A stretch of DNA of 7,629 nucleotides from Gammaproteobacteria bacterium (GCA_020047885.1 JAIFNF010000321.1:1-7629); one strand, 5' to 3'. Counted from the first letter of the stretch, positions 1 to 7,345 are shown. Notes: generated from the sequence alone by a model not told the origin. Made by a program: numbers and translations.

Positions 1-2141
1 CACTGATGAATTTTCGGATGGCGGGCGAAGTCCAGCGGCAAGGTTGGCCGACTCCAGTCCTCAATCCGCCATGCTGCCAGCGCCTCCCGATCCAGCCGGA
101 AGCGGCGGGAATTCGTGGAGAAAATCAGCACACCGTTGGGTGCCAGCAGCCGCAGGGCGTCCTGTAGCAAGTCCCCGTGATCCCGCTGCACGTCGAAATC
201 GCCATCCATCCGCTGGGAATTGGAAAAGGTCGGCGGATCGAGAAAAATCAGGTCATAGCGTTCCTGCGCCTCGGCCAACCATGTCCGGCAGTCGGCCTGG
301 ATGAAACGCCGCCAGGGACCCGACAACCCGTTCAATTCCAGATTGCGCCGCGCCCAGTCCAGATAGGTCGCTGACAGATCAACCGTGGTGGTGCTGACCG
401 CCCCGCCGAGCGCGGCATAAACCGTGGCGGTGCCGGTGTAGCCAAACAGGTTCAGAAAACGCCGACCTTTCGCCAGGTCGCCCAACCGTTGCCGGGTGAT
501 GCGGTGATCCAGAAACAGCCCGGTGTCCAGATAGTCAGCGAAGTTGACCAGGAACCGCGCCGATCCTTCATGCACTTCATGGAAACGGCCCTGTTGCGCG
601 TGCTTCTGATACTGATTGACGCCGCGTTGCCGTTGCCGGACTTTGAGGAAGATATTGTCCCGAGGCACCTCCAGCACCTCGGGTAGCACCGCCATGACCT
701 GCGCCAGCCGCATCTGGGCTTTAGCGGGATCGATAGTGGCGGGCGGGGCGTATTCCTGGACATGCAGCCATTGCTCATAGCGGTCAATGGCGACTGCGTA
801 TTCCGGCAAATCAGCGTCATACAGCCGGTAACAATGAACGCCTTCCCGCGCCGCCCAGCGACCGAGATGACGCAGGTTCTTGCGCAAGCGGTTGATGAAA
901 TCCTCAGCACCTGCGATGTCCACCCCTTCCGATGCGCTTTCTTCGGCGACCGGGGAGGAGGAGTGATGGGGCGAGCGAACGAAGAACTCCGGTTCCACCC
1001 GGAAGCGCAGCAACCGGCATTCCAGCGGGCCGTTATGGAAGGTATGCGCCTTTTCTGCCCGCAGCCCCATGCGTTTACCCAAATCCGGGTTGCCGGTGAA
1101 GACCGCCGCTCGCCAACCGGTGAAATGCGTTTTGAGCTGGTGGCCGATTTGCGGGTACAGCACCGCCAGTTCATCCTCCTCGCCCAGGCGTTCACCATAG
1201 GGGGGATTGGCGATGAACAATCCCGGTGGACCCGGCGGCGGCGTTACTTGGATCAGGTCCCGTCGAGTAACTTGTAGTCGGTCAGCGACGCCCGCCCGTC
1301 CGGCATTGGTCAGCGTCGCCCGCACCGCTTTGGGATCGTGGTCACTGGCCAGGATCAGCGGAATGCGGGACTGACCCACGATCCAGCGTTCCTGCGCTTC
1401 ATTGAGCAAGCGCTTCCACAGTGCCGGGATGTGGCCTAACCAGCCGCTGAATCCCCAGTGTTGGCGGGATAAACTGGGCGCACGGTCGCCAGCGATCCAG
1501 GCGGCTTCAATGGCCAGTGTTCCCGAACCACACAGCGGATCGATCAGGGGACCCCCGGCAGCGGCAATTTCCGGCCAGCCGGCTTTCAACAGCAACGCCG
1601 CCGCCAGCGTCTCTTTCAACGGCGCGGAGACCGTCGCTTCCCGATAGCCACGCCGGTGCAGACTGTCGCCGGACAGATCCAGACTGACTGTTGCCTGGCC
1701 GTTGTGGAGCTGGACGTGAATACGCACATCCGGTTGTTGCCGGTTCACATCGGGCCGTTGACCGCACCGCTCCCGGAAGCGGTCAACCATCGCGTCCTTG
1801 ACCCGCAGGGCACCGTAGTGGCTGTGGTCGATGCCGGAACCGGTGCCATTGAATTCCACGCTCAGCGTCCCTTCTGGGGCGAGATGCTCTTCCCAGGGGA
1901 GTTGATGGACGCCGGCGTACAGCGCATCAGCGTCAGCCATCGGGAATTCGGCCAGCGGCAACAGCACCCGGCTGGCGGTGCGCGACCAGAGACAGGCGCG
2001 GTAAGCCACCTCCAGCGTTCCCCGGAAGCGGATGCCGCCACGCGCCGGTTTGAGATGCTGGGCGCCCAGCGCGGCCAATTCCGCCGTCAGCAGCGGTTCA
2101 ATACCCGCCGGGGCGGTGGCGAAAAAATCAGATTCACTCAA
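1..2141 (-). CDS. rlmL: Bifunctional 23S rRNA methyltransferase RlmK/RlmL (3' end cut by window)
   Basis: Fused SAM-dependent methyltransferase that in E. coli makes m2G2445 (RlmL half) and m7G2069 (RlmK half) of 23S rRNA during 50S assembly in the cytoplasm. I checked the frame from 2141 to the left edge: 713 codons, no stop. The N-terminal part (about residues 45-155) is where the family's THUMP domain lies. The RlmL half has SAM motif I DPLCGSGT at 201-208 and the N2-guanine methylase motif NPPY at 312-315. After a Ser/Glu/Ala-rich linker (about 375-395), the RlmK half has FGYTGT at 566-571 and LDPPTF at 634-639. The visible end, FARHPKIHQ, aligns with the E. coli terminus, so only a handful of residues should be missing. 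No ATG fits the N-terminus; the start is TTG, reading MSESDFFATAPAG, just after the ybaK stop with a good Shine-Dalgarno. Likely co-transcribed and translationally coupled with ybaK. Family call is secure; the TTG start is inferred. Confidence 0.95.
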   Translation of the reverse strand, partial: MSESDFFATAPAGIEPLLTAELAALGAQHLKPARGGIRFRGTLEVAYRACLWSRTASRVLLPLAEFPMADADALYAGVHQLPWEEHLAPEGTLSVEFNGTGSGIDHSHYGALRVKDAMVDRFRERCGQRPDVNRQQPDVRIHVQLHNGQATVSLDLSGDSLHRRGYREATVSAPLKETLAAALLLKAGWPEIAAAGGPLIDPLCGSGTLAIEAAWIAGDRAPSLSRQHWGFSGWLGHIPALWKRLLNEAQERWIVGQSRIPLILASDHDPKAVRATLTNAGRAGVADRLQVTRRDLIQVTPPPGPPGLFIANPPYGERLGEEDELAVLYPQIGHQLKTHFTGWRAAVFTGNPDLGKRMGLRAEKAHTFHNGPLECRLLRFRVEPEFFVRSPHHSSSPVAEESASEGVDIAGAEDFINRLRKNLRHLGRWAAREGVHCYRLYDADLPEYAVAIDRYEQWLHVQEYAPPATIDPAKAQMRLAQVMAVLPEVLEVPRDNIFLKVRQRQRGVNQYQKHAQQGRFHEVHEGSARFLVNFADYLDTGLFLDHRITRQRLGDLAKGRRFLNLFGYTGTATVYAALGGAVSTTTVDLSATYLDWARRNLELNGLSGPWRRFIQADCRTWLAEAQERYDLIFLDPPTFSNSQRMDGDFDVQRDHGDLLQDALRLLAPNGVLIFSTNSRRFRLDREALAAWRIEDWSRPTLPLDFARHPKIHQ

Positions 2142-2144
2142 GTG

Positions 2145-2639
2145 TCATTCCTCAATGGCGACGTTGACCAGCGTAGGCTGGAGCAATCGCTGGACATCGG
2201 CAGGCGGCAGACTGATCAGGAAACCGCGCTTGCCGCCGTTCAGGTAGATCAGCGGCATGTCGAGGATACTGGATTCCAGATAAACCGGCATGGCCTTGCG
2301 CACGCCAAACGGTGACGTGCCCCCGACCAGATAACCGCTGTGCTTGTTGGCCACTGCCGGATCGCAGGGGGCGATGGTCTTGACGCCCAGTAATCGGGCC
2401 AGTTCCTTGGTGGAAACGTGCCGGTCGCCATGCATGAGCACGATCAACGGTTGCCGATGTTCGTTCTCCATGATCAGCGTTTTGATGACGTGGTGCTCAT
2501 CTACGCCTAGAGATTGGGCGCTATGAGCGGTGCCGCCGCGTTCCTGGTAGGGGTAAAGGTGGCCGTTGACAGCGATTCCCTGAGCTTGGAGCCACCGGGT
2601 CGCCGGCGTCACGGGGAACTTTTCTTTTCTGGTCGACAT
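2145..2639 (-). CDS. ybaK: Cys-tRNA(Pro)/Cys-tRNA(Cys) deacylase, YbaK/EbsC family
   Basis: A 164-residue single-domain trans-editing enzyme that hydrolyses cysteine mischarged onto tRNA(Pro), working in the cytoplasm alongside prolyl-tRNA synthetase. The length fits the family (E. coli YbaK is 159). Visible marks are the TPATRWLQAQGI opening that matches family N-termini, the catalytic-type lysine in VIKTL (K53), the segment GYLVGGTSPFG (102-112) containing the GxxxP loop (G106-P110), and the late NGGKRG motif (134-139). The ATG at 2639 has no convincing Shine-Dalgarno; a GTG at codon 10 is closer to the E. coli start but has no better site. First gene of a leftward unit: its TGA is followed three bases later by the rlmL TTG. 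Its promoter must lie in the AT-rich region to the right. Family assignment is firm; specificity for Cys-tRNA(Pro) is inferred from the family. Confidence 0.93.
   Translation of the reverse strand: MSTRKEKFPVTPATRWLQAQGIAVNGHLYPYQERGGTAHSAQSLGVDEHHVIKTLIMENEHRQPLIVLMHGDRHVSTKELARLLGVKTIAPCDPAVANKHSGYLVGGTSPFGVRKAMPVYLESSILDMPLIYLNGGKRGFLISLPPADVQRLLQPTLVNVAIEE
2149..2153 (-). promoter_or_regulatory. Ribosome binding site that selects the TTG start of rlmL
   Basis: On the minus strand GAGGA sits 7 bases before TTG at 2141-2139, inside the last codons of ybaK. The only nearby ATG (2148-2146) reads ATG ACA CTT GAG TGA and stops at once, and the rlmL frame has a TGA just upstream (2147-2145, the ybaK stop). 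TTG is therefore the only start matching the family N-terminus. Confidence 0.65.
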
Positions 2640-2658
2640 TTATTTTTACTCAATTAAA

Positions 2659-2686
2659 TGTTGTTTTTTACCAATTGTTGTTTTTT
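2659..2686. repeat. Direct repeat TGTTGTTTTTT, two copies
   Basis: The 11-base unit TGTTGTTTTTT occurs at 2659-2669 and 2676-2686, separated by ACCAAT, giving a 17-base period. It lies 20-50 bases upstream of the ybaK start, where the ybaK promoter or an operator would be expected. Confidence 0.75.
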
Positions 2687-2726
2687 GTATTTTTGATAAA
2701 AAATATTATCAAAACAACAAAGTTGT
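2675..2726. repeat. Nested inverted repeats upstream of ybaK
   Basis: Three exact symmetric elements overlap. TTGTTGTTTT (2675-2684) is the reverse complement of AAAACAACAA (2711-2720). Inside it, TTTTGATAA (2691-2699) pairs with TTATCAAAA (2706-2714) across a 6-base loop. ACAAC (2714-2718) pairs with GTTGT (2722-2726). The elements share bases, so they could form alternative structures or be overlapping protein-binding sites. No GC-rich stem is present, so a terminator is unlikely. Confidence 0.7.
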
Positions 2727-2773
2727 AAAAATAATAACAAAACAAATGGCATTCGTTCACTATTTTAAAAAAT

Positions 2774-2793
2774 AATAATTAAAATCAATTATT
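2774..2793. repeat. AT-only inverted repeat
   Basis: AATAATT (2774-2780) and AATTATT (2787-2793) are exact reverse complements separated by AAAATC. With one bulge the symmetry extends into flanking A and T runs. It may be only a by-product of extreme AT content. Confidence 0.5.
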
Positions 2794-2864
2794 TTTAATT
2801 AAAATAAACCGTCGAAAACACTAAGAAATAACTAAAGCTGTTGTTGTACGCAGAATAAAAAAGC

Positions 2865-2902
2865 TGATGCAAGATTTGGGACAGTTTTAATGTGTTGCAT
2901 CA
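2865..2902. repeat. Inverted repeat TGATGCAA ... TTGCATCA
   Basis: Exact 8-base arms at 2865-2872 and 2895-2902 are separated by 22 bases, so arm centres are 30 bases apart, close to three turns of DNA. A further TTGCAA lies at 2916-2921. The position, 100-140 bases before the endopeptidase start, suits an operator bound by a dimeric regulator. Its arms are less AT-biased than the surroundings. Confidence 0.55.
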
Positions 2903-2987
2903 TAGCAAAAAAAAATTGCAAATCTAATGCTTGCCTAATCAAATCGGCTTTGGTTAGAGTTCAGGAGAAGCCTAATTTGAGTCATGG

Positions 2988-2992
2988 GGAGG
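2988..2992 (+). promoter_or_regulatory. Ribosome binding site choosing ATG 3002 over ATG 2984
   Basis: GGAGG lies 9 bases before the ATG at 3002. The in-frame ATG at 2984 overlaps the region upstream of this site, and its own nearest purine-rich stretch (AGGAG near 2963) is about 15 bases away. Choosing 3002 shortens the protein by six residues (MGRSLR) and leaves the Tat signal intact. Confidence 0.7.
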
Positions 2993-3001
2993 AGTTTACG
3001 G

Positions 3002-3595
3002 ATGCGAATAGATGCAGCGCTCGAGAACAACAGCCAGAACGTAGAAGACCCATCAGTCGTAGGCCGACGAGGTTTTCTAAAACTGGCCGCTGGCGGGTTG
3101 GGTGCCCTGGTTTTGGCACCGGAAGTACTTCAAGCATCAATCCGTCGCGAACGCTACTTATCATTCTACAACCCCAATACCGGCGAAACCATCCGCCGGG
3201 TCTACTGGACGCCGCGTGAGGGCTACATCCGCGAATCCATCAAAGAGGTCAGTTGGGGTTTGCGCGATCATCACAACAATCAGGTCAAGGCGTTTGATGT
3301 GAACGTTCTCGACCAGCTTTACGCCCTGCAACTGCAACTGGGAGAGCGTGCGCCGGTTCATGTGATCAGCGCTTACCGTTCGCCGACGACCAATAGCGTG
3401 TTGTGCGAAGGCAGTCGCCGCGTGGCGCGCAACAGCTATCACATGCAGGCCATGGCGATGGACGTCCGACTGCCCGGCGGACGGGTGGCGGATTTGCATA
3501 AGGTGGCGCGCGCGCTGGGTGCGGGCGGGGTCGGTTACTATCCGCGCTCCAACTTTGTCCATATCGATAGCGGGCCGGTTCGGTACTGGAGCTAA
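3002..3595 (+). CDS. Tat-exported murein endopeptidase, YcbK/MepK-like (DUF882, peptidase M15-like)
   Basis: A 197-residue protein predicted to act in the periplasm as a zinc-dependent peptidoglycan endopeptidase. Its E. coli relative YcbK/MepK cuts crosslinks, notably mDAP-mDAP, during wall growth. A twin-arginine signal is visible: GRRGFLKLAAGG with the RR at residues 22-23, followed by a hydrophobic stretch. The mature part keeps family marks: LSFYNPNTGE, the AYRSP motif (124-128), NSYHMQAMAMD with H147 and D154, and GVGYYPRSNFVHID with H187. These histidines and the aspartate match the M15-type zinc set. Length is close to E. coli YcbK. It stands alone on the plus strand, diverging from ybaK and converging on the TRAP operon, with a strong hairpin after the stop. 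Family is confident; exact crosslink preference is inferred. Confidence 0.9.
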   Translation: MRIDAALENNSQNVEDPSVVGRRGFLKLAAGGLGALVLAPEVLQASIRRERYLSFYNPNTGETIRRVYWTPREGYIRESIKEVSWGLRDHHNNQVKAFDVNVLDQLYALQLQLGERAPVHVISAYRSPTTNSVLCEGSRRVARNSYHMQAMAMDVRLPGGRVADLHKVARALGAGGVGYYPRSNFVHIDSGPVRYWS

Positions 3596-3626
3596 AAGCG
3601 GAATGGACGACCGTGCCAGGCATGGA

Positions 3627-3652
3627 AAAGGGCGGCTCAGAGGCCGCCCTTT
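3627..3652. terminator. Convergent intrinsic terminator hairpin
   Basis: Exact 10-base arms AAAGGGCGGC (3627-3636) and GCCGCCCTTT (3643-3652) flank the loop TCAGAG. It sits 31 bases after the endopeptidase stop and 30 bases after the dctM stop, which reads toward it. The A/T ends flank the stem on both strands (TTTCTGTTT rightward, CTTTTCC leftward), so it can serve both converging units. The T tract is interrupted, so efficiency is uncertain. Confidence 0.85.
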
Positions 3653-3682
3653 CTGTTTCCAGCCTAACCCGTTTAACCCGGC

Positions 3683-4960
3683 TTAGAACAACAATCGTGG
3701 CAGGAACAGGCTGATCTGCGGAACGTAGGTGATGATGATCAGGAAGCTCAGCATCACCATCAGCCACGGCATCGCCGCTTTCACGACATCCCACAGGGGC
3801 ATACCCGTCACGCCGGCGGTCACAAACAGGTTCAAGCCGACCGGCGGGGTAATCATGCCGATTTCCATATTGACCGTCATGATGATGCCCAGATGAATCG
3901 GGTCGATACCGAGATGGGTCGCTATGGGAAAGAAGATCGGTGCGAGGATCAGCAGGATCGATGACGGCTCCATGAAGTTCCCAGCGATCAGCAGGACGAT
4001 GTTGACCACGATCAGGAACTGCCAGGGTGCCAGTCCCCAGCCGACAATGGTTTCCGCCATCATTTGCGGGATGCGCTCGGTGGTCAGTACATGGGCGAAC
4101 AGGAAGGCGTTGGCGATGATGAACAACAGCATCACCGTCACCTTGGCCGATTCGGCGAAGACGTGAGGCACCTGGCGGAAGGTCATGTCCCGATGGACGA
4201 ACAGCGCCACGATGAAGGCATAGACCGCCGCCACTGCTGCGGCTTCGGTGGCGGTGAAGATGCCGCCGTAAATCCCGCCCATGACCACCACAATCAATCC
4301 CAGTCCCCAGGCCGCCTCACGAGCCGCAATGAGCAATTCCCGGAACGTTGCACGCGGCTGGGTCGGAATTTTCATCTTGTGGGCGCTGAGGAAAATAGCC
4401 AGCATCAGCATGAATCCGAGCAGGAGTCCGGGAACCACCCCCGCCATGAACAACTGACCGACTGACGTTTCCGTTGCGGCGGCGTACACCACCATCACGA
4501 TCGATGGCGGGATTAGAATCCCCAGCGTGCCGGCGTTACAGATCATGCCCGCGGCATAGGGCAGCGGATAACCGGATTTGACCATCGCGCCGATGACGAT
4601 GGAGCCAATGGCCGCGACCGTGGCCGGCGATGAACCCGATACCGCCGCGAACAGCATACAGGCCAGCACCGAGGCAATGCCCAGGCCCCCCTTGAGATGA
4701 CCGACCGCGGCAATGGCGAAGCGGATCAGGCGTCGGGCGACGCCGCCGGTGGTCAAAAACGCCGAGGCCAGAATGAAGAACGGAATCGCCAGCAGCGTGT
4801 AATGCTCCATGGTGTCGAACAGCTTAAGCGACATCGACGCCAGCGAGTCGTTGGTGAAAAACAGAATGGTCAGAATGCTGGCCAGGCCGAGAGAGAATGC
4901 AATCGGCACGCCCATGAACAGCAGGAGAAACAGGATGGTGAACAGGAAGAGTGAGGTCAT
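3683..4960 (-). CDS. dctM: TRAP transporter large permease DctM
   Basis: A 425-residue integral membrane subunit of a tripartite ATP-independent periplasmic transporter. With DctQ it moves substrate delivered by DctP across the inner membrane, driven by the sodium gradient. The protein is hydrophobic throughout, with about a dozen membrane segments starting at residue 3. Family motifs are VSGSSPATVAAIG (108-120), GILIPPS (147-153), GIFTATEAAAVAA (233-245), GNFMEPSSILLIL (327-339) and GMITPPVGLNLF (368-379). These occur in the two halves of the inverted-repeat fold. Length is typical (about 425-430). GGAG lies 8 bases before the ATG, and that ATG overlaps the dctQ TGA in an ATGA, implying translational coupling. 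Last gene of the operon. Certain at family level; C4-dicarboxylate substrate is inferred from DctP. Confidence 0.95.
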   Translation of the reverse strand: MTSLFLFTILFLLLFMGVPIAFSLGLASILTILFFTNDSLASMSLKLFDTMEHYTLLAIPFFILASAFLTTGGVARRLIRFAIAAVGHLKGGLGIASVLACMLFAAVSGSSPATVAAIGSIVIGAMVKSGYPLPYAAGMICNAGTLGILIPPSIVMVVYAAATETSVGQLFMAGVVPGLLLGFMLMLAIFLSAHKMKIPTQPRATFRELLIAAREAAWGLGLIVVVMGGIYGGIFTATEAAAVAAVYAFIVALFVHRDMTFRQVPHVFAESAKVTVMLLFIIANAFLFAHVLTTERIPQMMAETIVGWGLAPWQFLIVVNIVLLIAGNFMEPSSILLILAPIFFPIATHLGIDPIHLGIIMTVNMEIGMITPPVGLNLFVTAGVTGMPLWDVVKAAMPWLMVMLSFLIIITYVPQISLFLPRLLF

Positions 4961-5547
4961 GGCGCTTTCTCCAGGCGGGTTTGGCCGGGGGCGGGGTGCA
5001 GAACCTCAACGATTTCTACGACTTCCACGCCCTCGGCTAACTCGATAGCCTCACGGGCTTCATCCGCCAACCGTAAGCCTTCCAGGTGTCCAGTCGCCGT
5101 CAGCCAAGCGATGTGCATCAGTCGCAACAGCGCCAGCAGCAGACCGAGGGGTAGCATGATGAACGGGATCCAGCGCGGAATCGGCAGATCCTGGGCTTCA
5201 ATGCCCACTTCGTAGATTTTGTAGACGTAGCCGGTGGCACCGACCAGCAGGATGATGCAGTAGGCGCAGCAGGCCAGCACCGCCAGCAAACCGACGATGC
5301 GCCGCCATTGGTGGGGGAGTTGACGCACCAGAATGTCGATGCCGATATGGGCACCGACCTTGATGCCGTAGGACACGCCGAATAGCACCAGCCAAGCAAA
5401 GAGATACGTGGTCAGTTCCAGCGCCCAGCCGAAACCGGTGCTGAAGACATAGCGGGCGACCACCTGGCTGAAGGTGATCAGGGTCATCAGCGCCAGCAGC
5501 AGGGCAATAAAACCCTCCTCCAGATGATGAATAAGGCGAAGCAGCAT
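4957..5547 (-). CDS. dctQ: TRAP transporter small permease DctQ
   Basis: A 196-residue, four-segment membrane protein that forms the small permease subunit beside DctM. Hydrophobic segments are near residues 12-32, 44-62, 84-106 and 126-150. The conserved core FGWALELTTYLFAWLVLFG (38-56) carries the family glutamate (E44), and AHIGID (66-71) follows the second segment. After the fourth segment there is a hydrophilic, strongly acidic tail of roughly 45 residues (DEAREAIELAEGVEVVEIVE), which makes it longer than many DctQ proteins. GGAG lies 7 bases before ATG. The gene overlaps dctM by four bases and follows dctP after a 74-base gap with a hairpin. Family is confident; the role of the acidic tail is unknown. 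Confidence 0.93.
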   Translation of the reverse strand: MLLRLIHHLEEGFIALLLALMTLITFSQVVARYVFSTGFGWALELTTYLFAWLVLFGVSYGIKVGAHIGIDILVRQLPHQWRRIVGLLAVLACCAYCIILLVGATGYVYKIYEVGIEAQDLPIPRWIPFIMLPLGLLLALLRLMHIAWLTATGHLEGLRLADEAREAIELAEGVEVVEIVEVLHPAPGQTRLEKAP

Positions 5548-5576
5548 GGGGATTCTCCGAACGGAAGCGAGAACCG

Positions 5577-5600
5577 CCCCCCATGCGTCGGCATGAGGAG
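5577..5600 (-). promoter_or_regulatory. Intercistronic hairpin between dctP and dctQ
   Basis: In the transcribed minus strand CTCCTCATGC pairs with GCATGGGGGG across the loop CGAC. That is ten pairs, two of them G-U, with an exact CATGC/GCATG core. It lies 21 bases after the dctP stop and about 30 before the dctQ start, with no T tract after it. The position suits a 3' stabiliser or partial terminator that leaves more dctP than dctQM message, as is common where a binding protein precedes its membrane subunits. The function is inferred. Confidence 0.5.
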
Positions 5601-5621
5601 GTCAGTTCCGGGATGCGGGGA

Positions 5622-6698
<1,077 letters not shown>

Positions 6699-6855
6699 AG
6701 CATAGGAGAAAATATTGGGAATGCGCGAAAAGAGCATTTACCGGAGCATCTGAGTCGCGGGGGGCGGCGGGAACCGTGCCCATATCGCTATTGGGATTGT
6801 CCAGTAATTGTGCCTGACTTATCGAGGAAGGTTTGCCGGGTCTGGTCAAAGTGCT

Positions 6856-7309
6856 TTAGGCTGGGGTCTGTTCCACAAGCTGCGTGCAGCTCGTCGCATT
6901 GAGGTCATTGAGCGCCTTAGCCAGCTTTTTCTTGGCGTTGCGGAAGGCTGTAAGCGTTGCGTTTGGCGATGCGGGTGGCGGTCGAATTTTCCATCACTTC
7001 ATAACCACCTGTGCCCGTAGCTACCCAGCCAAGGCCGGAACCCGTTTTGATCATTTCCGCACCGGCGGAGTGCTTGTTAACGACAAAGTTTATGGCGTCT
7101 TGGGCCGTCTGCGCCTGGACAGTCGTTTGGCCGGTAGCGGGGTCTTTGACGTCCTGTACCGAGCCTTTGACTTGCTCAAGCTGTTGTTGCTGTTCGGGGG
7201 TGCTGGCTTGAACGGGTGGCAGGAAATCATCTGCAGGTGGAGCAGATTGCGCGGGGGCGGCTAACAGCCAAAGGGCGGATAAGCCGATAATGCTGTAACG
7301 ATGCTTCAC
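6856..7309 (-). pseudogene. Small secreted protein, unrecognised family, apparent C-terminal frameshift
   Basis: The intact frame (7309-6917) encodes 130 residues from a GTG start. It has a signal peptide (KHRYSIIGLSALWLLAAPA, cleavage near residues 20-23), then a Pro/Gln-rich stretch (TPEQQQQLEQVKG), a middle with AQDAINFVVNKHSAGAEM, and YEVMENSTATRIAKRNAY near 103-120. The frame then reads SLPQRQEKAG and stops. In the +1 frame from 6942 the sequence continues with 28 coding-like residues, RNAKKKLAKALNDLN and then ATSCTQLVEQTPA, ending in TAA at 6858-6856. A basic amphipathic helix following TRIAKRNAY looks like the natural ending, so I infer an extra base (or two lost) near 6931-6950. Loss of one A from the A5 run at 6926-6930 would also restore a frame (QEKLAKALNDLN). 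It could instead be a sequencing error, or the shorter protein may be real. I do not recognise the family; function is unknown, location presumably periplasmic. Confidence 0.6.
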
Positions 7310-7315
7310 GTTGAT

Positions 7316-7320
7316 CTCCT
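7316..7320 (-). promoter_or_regulatory. Ribosome binding site selecting the GTG start at 7309
   Basis: AGGAG lies 6 bases before GTG (7309-7307) on the minus strand. The alternative in-frame ATG at 7342 would place charged residues (MEINNTREEIN) ahead of the signal peptide and would put this site inside the coding region. The GTG start gives a normal signal peptide beginning with KHR. Confidence 0.75.
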
Positions 7321-7345
7321 CTCTAGTATTGTTGATTTCCACAGT

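Larger units (their letters stand above)
2640..3001. other. AT-rich divergent intergenic region
   Basis: This 362-base gap separates leftward ybaK from the rightward endopeptidase gene. Bases 2641-2940 contain 70 G+C (23%), and 2641-2820 only 31 of 180 (17%), against clearly GC-rich flanking genes. I see no convincing reading frame in it. It holds several inverted and direct repeats listed separately. Both divergent promoters must lie here, but the sequence is so AT-rich that near-consensus -10 boxes occur throughout and I cannot place a promoter with confidence. Such composition fits curved DNA or binding by a nucleoid protein; that is inference. Confidence 0.8.

Noticed and set aside
452..1198. 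248-residue minus-strand frame rich in Arg, Ser and Trp
   Set aside because: It is a shifted frame of rlmL, whose own frame is open from 2141 to the window edge and carries the methyltransferase motifs.
1656..2315. 219-residue open frame on the plus strand opposite rlmL and ybaK
   Set aside because: Both minus-strand genes are clear family members across the whole span. The plus-strand product has low-complexity Arg/Gln/Gly composition typical of an antisense shadow in GC-rich coding DNA.
2916..2944. Possible sigma-70 promoter for the endopeptidase gene using TTGCAA or TTGCCT as -35
   Set aside because: The boxes at 16-18 base spacing (TCAAAT, TTAGAG) match -10 poorly, so I could not support a specific promoter.
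2890..3219. 109-residue plus-strand frame starting in the AT-rich region
   Set aside because: It overlaps the endopeptidase gene in another frame, has no ribosome binding site, and its second half is a shadow of the Tat-signal coding sequence.
6770..6830. Sigma-54 promoter for dctPQM, as known for some dicarboxylate transporters
   Set aside because: GGCAC-like strings occur on the minus strand, but the required GC element at the -12 position is absent at the right spacing.
6874..6893. Near-palindrome AGCTGC GT GCAGCT as a terminator of the small secreted gene
   Set aside because: The loop is only two bases and no T tract follows on the minus strand. It also lies within the likely original coding tail.
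6917..6946. Programmed frameshift at the A5 run in the small secreted gene
   Set aside because: The tail is in the +1 frame and no known +1 recoding signal (rare sense codon or stop at the shift point with an upstream stimulator) is evident. A mutation or base-call error is simpler.
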